Origin: Paracentrotus lividus | Lineage: Eukaryota > Echinodermata > Echinoidea > Camarodonta > Echinidae | Assembly: GCA_940671915.1 (NCBI GenBank) | Contig: CALNVZ010003426.1 | Coordinates: 41,913,408-41,977,407, forward strand | DNA length: 64,000 bases | Direction of reading: 5' to 3' | Shown here: positions 46,301-56,600 of the stretch, piece by piece | How the letters are laid out: every line of letters begins with the position of its first letter | Position numbering within the stretch: position 1 is the first letter of the stretch | The notes under the pieces: model-generated | Databases searched by the model: none | What the model saw: only the letters and a program-made list of their open reading frames with translations | Told to the model about the DNA's origin: nothing | Program-made: the position numbers and the translations under genes

Positions 46301-48381
46301 TTGCTAAAAAGTCTAATTCTCGTTTAAATTTTTATATAAGATACCAAGCTTGTAATGAAATACGAAATCAAGACGAATTCTATGTTTTGCTTTAATACAA
46401 TGCCTGTTTGACTATGCCAATGCAGCTTGGTTCAGTAGTCTTGGCAAGACGGATAAGAAAAAAACTAAGAATAATCCAGAATAAGGTTGTAAGATTCATT
46501 AACGTTTTAGGCCCAAGAACACACGTCGGTAGTAATGAACTTGGAGGAGCAGGTTTACTCCATGTAGATCAAAGGTCTAAACAACTAGTGTTGCACCATG
46601 TGCATAAAATATTCTACTTCGATACTTTAGATCATTATATAACTAATAATTTCATTCGCGTCTCAAATATTCATGAACACGTAACTAGGAATAGTCATTT
46701 TAATTTTGTTTTACCAAAACGTGAATGATATATAGGAAACACTTTTTATTTCAATGGTATCAAATGCTGGAATTCTTTTCCAAATCATGTTAAAGCTATT
46801 AAGAATTTTTATAATTTCAAGAGTGCATTAAAGCAACACCTACAAGAAGAAACTACTCAAAAGCATAATTAGCACAAAATGCAGATAACTGCTTAGTCAC
46901 AATCAATAATTGTTTTATAGAGAACAATATTATGTTAAAGTATAATTTGATTGAATGAATTAATATCACAGTTATTAATTATTTGCTATAAGATTTAGCA
47001 AAATTTTTGTTGGTCTATTTGTTCATGTTTTTATATTATTATTTGTTGTTATATGTATGTATTCATTTAGTTATTATGTTTTTGTTATCATATTATGTTT
47101 ATGTTTCACTAGAAAAAACCCCATTGTAAATAAGCCTTTCGGCTTTCATGGGTTATCCTTGTCGGTGTTTATTCTACTATCTCATATATGTACACTCGAC
47201 GAATAAAATCAAATCAAATCAATCAAATCAAACCGGTCTGAGCTGAAAGATTCATCTTCATTGGAAACGTTCAAGACAAATCTCAAGTCTTATTTGTTCA
47301 CTTGTGTTTATTCTTCAGGATAGACAGTCATCCTTGTGTACTATTCTTTGTAATACTTGGTAAAAGCGCCTTGAGCATTTTATTTAAATTGAAAATGGCA
47401 CTATAAAAATCTGATGCATTATTATCATTATCATTATCTCTATTTTTTTTTCTCCATTCACAGGATAATATAATGATTGGCGGACAGGCTGGGGTGTACG
47501 ACGTGAATAGAGACAGGAGACCCGACTACTGGGTCATCGACAATGAGAGAATGATGATTATCAATGCAGACATCCAAAATGCAGGAGTGTACAGGTGCCA
47601 GTACAGATATTTCTTCCAGGGGAGGCACCAGACCGTTGCGGAAATCATCTATGTTAATTGTATGTCACCTGATTACAAAACTCTTCAAGTTATTCTTAAA
47701 TGGCACTAAAATCAAAAGAGGGAATCGATTTTAAAGGATAGAGAATCACGAGAGGAGCAAATAAAAAAAAAAATGTTTCGTCAAAATCAGTGTAAAATAA
47801 GATAATTATGGCAGATTGAAAAGTGTCTTTCATCAGGGAAAGTTCACTAGTTTTATGCTTTGGAGAACGTGAGTTAAATTAATGAGAATTTTTTTTTTAT
47901 TACTTAGACCTATGATGCAGAAGGTAAATGCTACCATAAAATAACTCATATCGTCCCTTTCATGTTCTGTCAAAATTGCTTGTATAGCGACTGATTTATC
48001 ATGAAATTCTATGAAAGGCTTCTATGAAAGGTACTTTACGGCATGTATTTCATATCTTTTAATCAGCTCCCGTGGAACTCATAACGGCACCTTTAATACG
48101 ATATCAGGATTTTCCAAACTCTCGCCCACTTCGTCTAGAATGCAAAGCACGAGGATTCCCTAGACCCAGGATCGCTTGGACATACTCAAACTTTACCTTT
48201 GAAGCCGGGGGCTACATGGACAGGAATGTGAGCATTGTGACTAGCCCTCAGTCCCAGACCATTGTTACATCTGTCCTTAGCGTGAGGCACATGCCTGATA
48301 AGTTTAACGTTGCTCGTTTCAACTGCTCAGGAAGGAACAGTGTCAGCAAGGCCAGTAAGCTCATCATGGTGGTGAATATGG
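34292..48381 (+). CDS. Immunoglobulin-superfamily protein, 5' part (signal peptide + three Ig domains)
   Basis: Five exons (34292-34398, 36727-37020, 38274-38379, 47464-47659, 48067-48381) form a secreted or membrane Ig protein. The ATG is at 34308 with an in-frame TAA just upstream. A signal peptide (MRSHVPLSILLLHLYIGF) leads to three Ig domains. Ig1 and Ig3 are on single phase 1-1 exons; Ig2 is split over two. Conserved Cys and Trp are present in each (AIKC...VEW...GRYGC; LRC...LFW...GVYRC; RLEC...IAW...RFNC). N-glycosylation sequons occur in Ig2 (NIT) and Ig3 (NFT, NVS, NCS). Ig3 looks I-set-like. A one-base frameshift lies in exon 38274-38379. After 48381 (phase 1) no further exon is certain, so whether it has a membrane segment is unknown. 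Function (adhesion, receptor or immune) cannot be told from this. Confidence 0.85.
34399..36726 (+). other. Ig gene intron 1
   Basis: A 2.3 kb AT-rich intron. Apart from the fold-back element at 35364-35629 and short C and A runs near 35080-35115, nothing is recognised. Confidence 0.6.
35364..35629. repeat. Fold-back element, family 1 copy 2
   Basis: The ends are tggtggtatctcatttcgcgg and, inverted, ccgcgacgtgagataccacc, matching the termini of the element at 14134-14380 (tatctcac.tcgc). The arms share aaaattgagacagattt and catggcattg; the word ctagatctgtctc and its relatives recur inside. It lies in the first intron of the Ig gene. Confidence 0.78.
36727..37020 (+). CDS. Ig gene: Ig domain 1 exon
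   Basis: The acceptor is tttattcttctag and the donor gtgagt. The exon is a phase 1-1 unit of 294 bases coding for one full Ig domain: first Cys in AIKCRAS, Trp in DVEWTF, and the DSGRYGCRM motif before the second Cys. The frame is also open through the intron upstream to about 36558, but the splice phase from the signal exon and the strong acceptor favour a start at 36727. Confidence 0.88.
37152..37973. mobile_element. TA-flanked MITE with about 58-bp inverted ends, in Ig gene intron 2
   Basis: The left end is taaacccctcaccaaaaagt, continuing ttcgcaagtcgactttgggt. The right end is its inverted copy (acccaaagtcgacttgcgaa, then actttttgtgaggggttta). Arms are nearly identical over about 58 bases. 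Inside, diverged relatives of the same arm occur near 37560 and 37720-37760 (acctcgaaagttatcagagc). No transposase. Long matching TIRs and TA at the edge suggest a Tc1/mariner-type non-autonomous element, fairly young. Confidence 0.82.
38274..38379 (+). CDS. Ig gene: Ig domain 2, first half, with one-base frameshift
   Basis: The acceptor is ttaaaatctcag and the donor gtaagt. It reads PVLQPSPHQVIDRYTNITLR, then CPSRGTLV, after which the expected NLFWLK (the core Trp) lies one frame away and the literal frame ends at TAA (38375-38377). At 106 bases the exon is one base short of the length (107) that would join exon 47464 in frame. Either a sequencing deletion or a real mutation explains this. 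Confidence 0.78.
38438..38776. mobile_element. MITE with TACACT(G/C)TAAAAAAAA ends
   Basis: Left end tatacactgtaaaaaaaa, right end ttttttttagagtgtata. Inside are direct repeats: gtaactcgcaagaaaatgag occurs twice about 76 bases apart, and tagctcaaccgcatgagta twice. It lies just downstream of the first Ig2 exon. Confidence 0.78.
40430..42680 (-). mobile_element. L1/Tx1-like LINE remnant, minus strand
   Basis: On the minus strand, about 42665 to 41930 reads ELSNTQKLAVIKLLHKKGDR, WRPISLLNYDYKIIASVLA, GVRQGCPLSALLF and ILQFADDATLFV: the finger, palm and catalytic FADD box of a LINE reverse transcriptase. After a frame change it goes on as FSGLQLNKSKCSILDISG, then VRY/LGVHFGE; later NFGGLNMVD (about 41520-41560) and a C-terminal Cys/His-like C..DGEIHDTVHLFVNC (about 40680-40745). 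Frames are broken and the 5' half is missing, so it is dead. KKGD...WRPISLLN is typical of the L1 group. Confidence 0.88.
41934..42581 (-). pseudogene. Reverse transcriptase domain fragment of the L1/Tx1-like LINE
   Basis: This is the longest intact piece (215 residues) of the LINE ORF2. It holds RT blocks from KKGDRNNLENWRPISLLN to FADDATLFVDDKDSLKKVI. The Asp pair of the active site is intact, but the frame ends in a stop that separates it from the thumb region. Confidence 0.85.
43014..44811. repeat. GGCGGATCCAG-ended element holding a GCGAGCGCGAAGCGCGAG repeat array
   Basis: The left edge is aggggcggatccagcatt and the right edge ggccccctggatctcct, inverted over about 10 bases, both beside G runs. 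Between about 43213 and 44430, variants of gcgagcgcgaagcgcgagc recur roughly every 110-130 bases (for example 43218, 43327, 43458, 43767, 43998, 44113, 44230, 44341), each followed by ttggtata-like and gaaaac/agcgttttttgtgct-like words. It reads as a degenerate tandem array, possibly amplified within a DNA element. Confidence 0.7.
45560..47231 (+). mobile_element. CR1/Jockey-like LINE remnant, plus strand
   Basis: Plus-strand reading gives FQSGFRNGYST, LQKAFDTVNHSILL, KCGVPQGSILGPILF, LLYADDSVLLY, WMTDNKLSLHVGKTE and SVKYLGI: the RT domain with its YADD active site. It continues in another frame as KKLRIIQNKVVRFINVLGPR and later WNSFPNHVKAI. Several frame breaks are present. The 3' end is a (ATCAA)n tail at about 47205-47231. 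The 5' end is truncated. Confidence 0.87.
45884..46327 (+). pseudogene. Reverse transcriptase fragment of the CR1/Jockey-like LINE
   Basis: An open stretch of 147 residues contains GVPQGSILGPILF and LLYADDSVLLY, then the CIEWMTDNKLSLHVGKTES region. Upstream RT blocks lie in other frames from about 45640, so this is a fragment of a dead ORF. Confidence 0.85.
47232..47442 (+). mobile_element. Second LINE 3'-end fragment
   Basis: It codes for LETFKTNLKSYLFTCVYSSG then stop, the usual C-terminus of CR1-like ORF2, followed by agcgccttgagcattttat and an (ATTATC)n tail. The tail stops about 20 bases before the acceptor of the Ig exon at 47464. Confidence 0.75.
47464..47659 (+). CDS. Ig gene: Ig domain 2, second half
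   Basis: The acceptor is tttctccattcacag and the donor gtatgt. It is open throughout: DNIMIGGQAG, RPDYWVIDNERMMIINADIQ, then NAGVYRCQYRYF with the second Cys in the D..N.GVYRC context. Phase 0 in, phase 1 out. The LINE tail at about 47410-47442 ends only some 20 bases before the exon. Confidence 0.88.
48067..48381 (+). CDS. Ig gene: Ig domain 3 exon
   Basis: The acceptor is atatcttttaatcag and the donor gtaaga. The phase 1-1 unit reads SPVELITAPLIRYQDF, RPLRLECKARGFPRPRIAW, then ARFNCSGRNSVSKASKL. C.A.GFPRP.I.W is the standard core of I-set Ig domains. Three N-glycosylation sequons are visible. Confidence 0.88.
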
Positions 48382-51300
48382 GTAAGAAATTTAATGATTT
48401 TCTTCAACCCGGGGACAACCACAATCGAGACAGAAGAAATATCATTATTAAGTTTCCTGATTGAGCGTCAACCCAGCTCAGGTCCATTTGTTTTACACCC
48501 TGTAGGATTGTCATTTTTCAAATTGTTAGAAGTCGTATTGGTTATTATCAAGCATCCAAAGTTCACCTCTGTAAAATATTTAGCATATAATTTTTTTTGT
48601 CCTTGGATGCGGTGACAGTAAGCCAAAATGAAACCCGTAGGGGAGAATAGTTTTTTTCAAGAGAAATAAAAATAATAGTAAAAAAGTTTTAGCCAAATGA
48701 GGGCCTGCTTCAAATGAGATTTCTTTTAATAAGCATGGTAACATCTATTCAGAAATAGACGTGATTTTTAAGGGGAATAAAATAAATGTTCATAAATTTT
48801 TCTTCTGTACGCTAATGCACCTAAATGAACTCTTTTCTCAATAACATTTTTAAAGGTCAAAAAAAAAATGTTTTCGCCGGAAATGAATAATACAAATAAA
48901 AAGATATGAAGAAGAGTTCACGAGATTTCGAGTGGGGCAAATAAAATGAATTCTTCGGGAAAACCTTTCAGTGTAAAATTATCCAATAAATTGTAAATCA
49001 GCGGTAAATATCTTCAATGTCAGTAGATAATATAATTCATAATATTATGTGAAATGGAATAGGATTTTCCGAACTTGTACTTCAAAGCTTTAATAGTTAA
49101 ATGGATGGGATAGGTGGGCTGGGACTGCTGGTGGAATCAAAAGCGTTTTTGTGGCTTATAATCAACGGGCCTATCTTTACATTGTTTCTCGTCAAAATGT
49201 GTTTTGTTCTGTTTCTAAAATATGACCATGGAGAAGTTTCCTCCATGGTAGACATAAATAATTATTTTCATTTTATTTTCCGTCCGACTTTTTCTTTGCC
49301 GCGAAAAAGGAAAAGAAAATAAGTGGTCAGTAAAATTCGGTGTTTATACGTGGCCTGAGTCTTTAATGTATGCATAGCATATATTTGAGAAATGTAAAGA
49401 TAATCCAATGAAACATTTATATCCGGCCCCTCAGCTTATATACATGTTATTAATATAATATGTCCACGAATTAAGGGAAAGGTCATGATTGAAAATGTAC
49501 AGTAGAATATAAGTGTAAATGTATTTGTAAAGATCGAAATAAATAAGAACATCAAACTTTGATTTGTTTAAATTATCATTTATTCGATAAACCAGTCCGT
49601 ACAGAGTTTCATGCATAGTCTACTGAGTAAAGCTGTAATGAATGTCATTTGACTCAATGGTGTTTTGTTTGTTTGTTTGTTGTTGTTTGTTTTTTTACTT
49701 TTAATCTATATGCAATCCTTTCTATTCACTTTCATAAATGTGTACTCAAAAGCCTATTACTTATATTGACATAATTACAACAATGGTTGATACTCAAAAC
49801 CATTCCATAAAATAGAACTCAAATTGTATTAATGAAGTAAAGATAAATTTTATTGTATAGTAACAACACATAACGATAAAAAATGTTCAATGACATCACC
49901 AGCTTCTGAAAACGATTCATATTTTGATGTAATTTATCAAAAGGCCTGTATATTGTATTTATTACATATATATATTTTAAGAAAGTTTTGCGATATTCAT
50001 TACAATTCCCTGTATGTTAATAGTGATTTTTGTTTTCTCTTTTTAATCATGTTAATGAAGCGTTGTTGTTATATTACGAGGTTGCTGCTATATTTATTAT
50101 GTACATTTGCTTAGTTGGCCCTCGATTATAAAAGAAGGGATAATCTCCTCACAAATATCTACATCGGACCATTTTAAAGTGATCGCTAAAGCTGAATTGT
50201 TTATCACCTCGTGTGAGGAACATTTATAGTCAATGTTGTCGTTTTTAGCAGAGAACGAGTTACTCAAAAAAGACATTCAGCTGCTATAAGGCAAATGAAG
50301 ATGTGTGTTCGATGTAATTTTTAGAGTATGTCTGTGAACCTGTGGGTCCAATGTGTAATTGACAGTTTATTCTTAAGCTAAGAAAGATGTGGTGGGGTGT
50401 AGAGTAGTTCACACAGAGCATTAGCAAACACAGGCATAGCAAAATTGTCAAAATACGAGAAAGTCAAGTCAAGTGACGTTAATTGTTTGCTCATGATCAG
50501 CCATGACACAACCGAAATACGACAAACAATGTTTTTGATAATTTAAGACTATATCTAAAGTAAATTCTTCCAAAATAAAATTTGGTGAAACCTTTAATTT
50601 TATATAGAAGGGCCTGAACATACCTAAATTCGGATTACACAGCTCCAACACGCACTCGCCAACATGACATTCAGACTTTTTGGTATTGAAACATTGCATT
50701 TGAGTATTTGCTCACGCATTCCACATCAACGGTTTCGTTATTTTGTCACAATACTTGCAATAGCCGAAAACTGAAAATTAATTTTGCTCAAAACCATGTG
50801 TAGCATTGTGGCATTTTAATAAGGTGGACTTTTTTTTTTCCCTTCGTCTATTTATTTTTTTTTTTGTGTTGACATAGTAATTAGAGACATTTGATTTCAC
50901 AGTAATGATAAATTCAATTGGAAAAGTGAAAGGGACTGATCCAAATCTGTCTTGTAGATGAATAATAAATAATAATAACATAAGATAATAATAATGAATA
51001 GTTTGCAATTTATAATAGGCGCCTAATATAAACGAGAATTTCATCTCTAAGCCTTTAATTAATTAACCGGTGTTAGCTTTGGGGTGGCACACCCGGTCAT
51101 CGGATGCTTGTAAGTCTTTCTGAGAACCTCTCCAAGATGGGGATCATATTCGGAGATTGAACGCACCTTACCCATATGCCTTGTCATAGTGCAATGGGAA
51201 CTATTTACCCGCATTACTCATCTTGTAGGCAACGAATCCTGGAAGCGATTAATGAGGCCAGGGAAAGCCTCAGAACGACAAATGAAAATCGTAATCAAGC

Positions 51301-53589
51301 TAATTTGGCCAGTCCAAACTTTCACATTTGGACAACAGAAAGACAAAGTGCGCAACATTTCCATTGAAAAAGAACAACCATTTCCATTGAAAAAAGAAAC
51401 CGAGGTAGCTTATAACTATGATGAAACCATCCAAAGAATTACCCACCCTTGCGAATAAGTAATACCATTTTCGTATACCCCTATTCTAAGCAAAGGAAAC
51501 TTTGCTCCTCCCTTTTTTTCTTCCTGGAAACAGAAATTACCAGACCCCGGTCATTTCTGAAACAAGAGGAAAACAAAAGAAACAAAACTTACATTTTGGG
51601 AAGGTTGGACTAATCAGTGAACAAAGAATAACCAAAATGGTCGATAAAATTTTTTTTGTTTCGACTAAGCCATGGAATAGAATAAGACACATATACATTG
51701 ATTCGTAGAAACTGAAGAATGAGAACTTACAGCTATGTTGTAACTGCAGGTGCTATCGTCTGTCCTTCATTGTTTCGTTTGCTTTTTACTTTTTGTTTTT
51801 TGCTTTTTGTTGTGCTTTTTTTAGTGTGTTGTTCTTTGTTTGTTTTGAGGGATTAACAACAAACATAGTACAATGTTATGCAGTCAAATCACCGTTTGTA
51901 CCTGTATTCCGCGTATCCAAGGACATTAAAGAAGTCGATAAGCTTCCTATATCTAGGTGATTGGAACCATACTTTTGAAATTGAATAGAGAATTTGCCAC
52001 GATTGCTGGATCATGTCTTAATATAATCGACGATCTAATTTTCACATTTATGAATAGGCCGTAGGAACTGTGAAAGTTGAAGACATTCCCCATCCAAGTC
52101 AGAGTCATATTATATCACCGAAAAACCACTGCATCGTAAAACGTCCATACGTAGTTAGTATCCTGAAAAATCATTAACCTTCATCCCCACCGAGGTGCTG
52201 CCGAACGCGCATATCTGCGACTTAGAGCAAGGTAGTCCCCATATCTCAAAAAGCTTGATCCGCTGCTGCAGTGAATTAGGTATTTTCTCCCTTTTAGTAC
52301 AGTGTGCTAGTGCGTCCTGTAGCCGAAGTCGTTTTGATGTCATCACAATATAATCAGTAACACTGCCGATCATTATCCTAAGAGGACTGTTAAACGCCTG
52401 CAACGTCTTGCCTATTGTGTACGTAATATCTGTTTCAGTGTCGTTGTTATGAACGTGTGCGGTGTGATCTGTGATAGAAGAATGACTTCCCTGTGGCTCT
52501 CTTACACGAAGGGTGAACAGAACTATGGGATGTGGGCGGTCCTTACGTCCTTCCTCCGTTGGAAATTGAGATGAATGAAAGTCAATACGTCATCTGAAAA
52601 CTGTTGTATATAACGGACACATTTTCAAACCTATCCTCCTGTGAATTGTAATTGACTAGGCTTGTCCAGCGGATTTCTTTTTTTAGAAAGGGCAAGTTGC
52701 GTACTTAATTCGTGTAACCGTTCTGTCGAGTTTAAAGTAAGTTGAATTATGATGAGTGTTGACATAACATTACATTACCATGATTAGGAGAAAGTAAAAA
52801 TTCCAAGGACATGTGAATACTGGTGCGAATTTCCTATACATTATATTAATTCAATAGCAATTAAAGTTTGTTTTTGGAATATCCATCCGTGTACATTGTA
52901 TATGCAACAGTACACGTTACTTAACCATTGTCCATATTCACTTATGAAGTGGAAGGCTTGAAACATGTTTCTTGGCGGGGAAACTGGTCATGCGTGACCA
53001 AGGCAGGGGGAAAACCTCCAGCCGTAGTTTCAACATAGTAATATTGGATTTCCCTCCTACAGTTTTTCTTGAAACCTAATTATTCACATACACTCCAATA
53101 GTGTTGCAATTATGGCCGCTACAGAAAACGTCTACATGACGCCAATCAAGAACCAGACAAGCATCTTGCCCAAATCAACACACCCATCCAACCAAACCAT
53201 ACCGACAACCAAAACAGCACAACCAACCAACCAATAAAAGCCTTTCAAACAACCAATAATAGACAAACACAAACAACCGAAAACAGAAACATCAAATTCC
53301 AGTAGCATAAGCTAATCCAAACAACTATATCATTTTAGAACTGGAAGCCATATACGGCCAATTCAGCAAACACGCGAACCTCATCAGTAAGTTTTATTCC
53401 ATTATACCTACTTACCATGCCTTGTCAACCAATCTCAAACTCGTTGGCCCGGACGTGTTCTTGGAATTTCCCGCAGAGGAAGGGCGTCATTGATATTTGG
53501 AGGGCAGTAAATGGCTAGTAATCTTGCCTGTTTTGCTATTAAGACCTATTACCTCGTAATATATATATTGACTGCTTGTAAGAGGCATA

Positions 53590-53692
53590 GTGGTTTTATA
53601 GGAACTCACGGGGACATTTCCAATCTGTTTGAGAACCCGAGGAGTAAGCCGAGGGTCATAGCAGGTTGGGAGGTCCGAGAGCCTATAAAACC
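53590..53692. repeat. Imperfect hairpin with TATATATTGACTGCTT edge
   Basis: ggttttatagg on the left pairs with cctataaaacc on the right. The adjoining atatatattgactgctt at about 53564 resembles the outer edge of the palindrome at 7001-7164, so it may be a diverged relative. Confidence 0.4.
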
Positions 53693-56600
53693 ATATCATC
53701 GAATTTTTTAAAAAGCCATCAATATATCTTTTATATGCCGAAAGACAGGAGATCTAACTAATCCTGCATGGTCCTAGTTTAGACCTAACAAGTTCATGAA
53801 GTTAGGCCTAACTTAAATCTAGCACCGTTATCGAGTTAGACTGTTAGTAAAGCATGAAGAAGTAAAGCGGCCTGCAGGCTCCCGGCCACGGCCGCAACAA
53901 CATGCAATGCCACCAAAAAATCAACAGTCATTGTACTAACGGAGACAATGTCGGTACGGTATTACTACTTCAGGTTAAGCTGCAGATTTGCTGTTTTTGC
54001 TTCAAAATAAAGAAGATTGCCTCTGACGTCTTGCTTTTAAATATCATGTTTTTAACGAACGCGGCTATATTTGGCTAAACTAACCGTTATACTGAAAATT
54101 AGGGATCCATTACATAACAGTATAACGCGAAAGAATTCGTAAAGGGGGTGCCCTTCGCGTCGCGCATAGACGCGACCCCACGGTTCTGGTCTAAAAGTTA
54201 TCGACCAAATAGTCGCGCGGGGAATTATGGTATAAGTTACGCAACGCCACAGAGCAAATTTTTTGCAGCGTAAACAAACGGGGATCAGTGCCTAGCCATA
54301 GAAAAAGAACTGTTAGAAATGACGTATGTCATGGTAACCGGGAAAATGAACTATTGGCGATCATTAAGTTAGAACAGGAATGCACTTCAACCGATCCAGA
54401 AGACATGATTATTAAAGATTCTTGATATGAGGTAAATAAGATGTTTATTCGCTACTTTGAATAATCATAGTTATTCGATTGAAACATACACTTGCATGTT
54501 CACATGAATCATACATAACTTTTGAATTGTATGTGTGGTTGGTAATAGGCAAACAGGGCAAATATCTCAAGGGAGAGATACCGGCCACAGGAAACAAAAC
54601 ACGTTACACTAGTAACTGGGAAATTAAAAATAAATACTAAAGGAATTTCGATTAAAAAGAAAGCAATTATGAATCCCAAAGTATTATACATGTTTGAAAA
54701 TCAAATTCCCTCTGTATCGTTCGGTATTATTTTTTTGTGCGGTATGTTTACAAACGAAATGAACACGGAGCGCATTGTTTTATGAGAATCAACTTATGCT
54801 CGATATTACCTTATACCTTACCTTCTCCTCCTTATTTATCCGCAAGAGGTCCCTCCACTGGTGTCGATGAGGGACAAGGACTGTCTCGTTCATGAGGTGT
54901 ATCTTCTGTAAGTCCCTATTGAACGAAAATAATCATTTTCAAAAAGTATTAGAGTCCCTTTTGGGGTCTGAAAGTGACCAATTTTTTTTTTTTCTTTAGT
55001 AAGCTCATCCTATTGATTTCTTGACAGATCAATTTTTATAATTACACAGAAAAGGTGGTCGATAGGTGTAAACAATTATTTTTACTAAATTATTTTGCTC
55101 AAAAACTTCTCGTTGTGTGTGTTTACTTTTTTTACTTTTTCTATGTACTAATTAGTATTTGCAACATGAGTAGTGGTTTTCAAGTTTATTTTTATTCCCC
55201 AATTATGGTTTTGGCAAACATTATTCCAAGAATGTTATCTTTGTTTTTAAGCCACACACTAAAACAGACGTTTTTGGTAATTTTTGTACGAACTGCCTAA
55301 ACGATGTTTTACACACGCATTTGGGCCTAGGCTAAAGTTGAATTAAGAAGACGAATCCCAATATTAATGAATTAATTAATAGCACCTTACAACCCCAAAA
55401 TACGTGAGTGGTCGTTTCAACCCCCAAAATAGTTTAAGATAGTGAATTTTAACGATGTACTCCTACCCACCTTTCCGAGTTCGCTCCCGGGGATCCTCTA
55501 ATACTAGTGTTCTCTCACGTCGACGTCACAAACGGGAATTCGGTCTTGGCGAAGTAAACACAGGCTGCCGTGTTGTACACACTGACACATTATAAATCTT
55601 CTTGCGGTCAGAACTTTTATTGTTATCGTTATTAATTTTATTGTGAAGTTTTAAAGAATAAAAATGAAGCTATGTCATACAGTCAATAATAGCCTTCTAA
55701 ATTGCTAGAATATTCTTATTTGTAAGCATTTTTAAGACGAGGGCCGTGCGAACAAGTCAATAATACTCGACTGTTTATATAATGTTACGGTATTGAAATC
55801 AAGCTAGTTGTGGTGTGCATGTGATAAATTAGGGAAACGTAGAATGCTTATAAGAAGTAATTTGTGAACATAAATCATCTCAAATATGTAACTGTCCCTC
55901 TAAATGATACGATAGACCCTATAGACTAGAATTCCAAGAGAAATATATAATTTGATCGGATAAAGATGCCACCGGTCAATCGCGTAGCGGACGCTAATCG
56001 TTCGTGTTATGTAAGATATTCTTCCGCGTGTGATGACGGCTCTTGAAAAACCAAGTCGCTAGCGTTAATCGGTCTGCCTTGCCGCCGGCGCGTTGGCCTG
56101 GCTAGCCTAGCTTCATGTATGATGGTAAGTGTTCGCTTTTGCGCTTCACTTGCAAATAATACCTCTCATGATTAAGGTTTTGCCTTACAATTTATGCAAA
56201 ATCAGTCTGTAAGGCTTCGAATAAGTAAGTAGAATTGTTTATCATATTTCTTTGAAGTTTGCTTCCATTATCTTCATTCTTCATATATGTCTTCGAATCA
56301 CTAGAAAGGTCATTTTGATCCATAACTTCACCCATTTGACTTTGATACTGTGTCCACAGGAATAACGAAATCATCATAAGAAGCACAGAAATGCAACAGT
56401 ATACTGATGTCAGGAAAGCAACACCACAAATAAAACTACAGACAATACAACGACGTATAACGGACAAGCTGCTCAAGCTGCGTGTGCATGTGTGAGCGCC
56501 GGATCACATGTACGTCACCTCACATGAACTCGATCGTATAACTCGGAGTTAAAAAATAATATTAAAATAGTGAAAATATCATTACATTATTGAATATACA

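Larger units (their letters stand above)
38380..47463 (+). other. Large intron splitting Ig domain 2
   Basis: About 9.1 kb. It holds a MITE, unrecognised sequence at 38780-40420, two LINEs in opposite orientations, a repeat array and a second LINE 3' end. No host exon is seen. Confidence 0.65.

Noticed and set aside
54847..54907. A 61-base exon-like piece with a pyrimidine-rich acceptor and a gtaagt donor
   Set aside because: The peptide (VPPLVSMRDKDCLVHEVYLL) lacks Ig or membrane features, and short splice-like pairs are common.
55480..55502. cccggggatcctcta, identical to part of a cloning-vector polylinker
   Set aside because: The match stops after 15 bases and the flanks are not vector sequence; probably coincidence.
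56192..56476. 94-codon minus-strand frame resembling a type II membrane anchor
   Set aside because: It has no ATG at its start (TTG, with a stop not far upstream) and no splice site where one would be needed; the hydrophobic stretch is likely chance.
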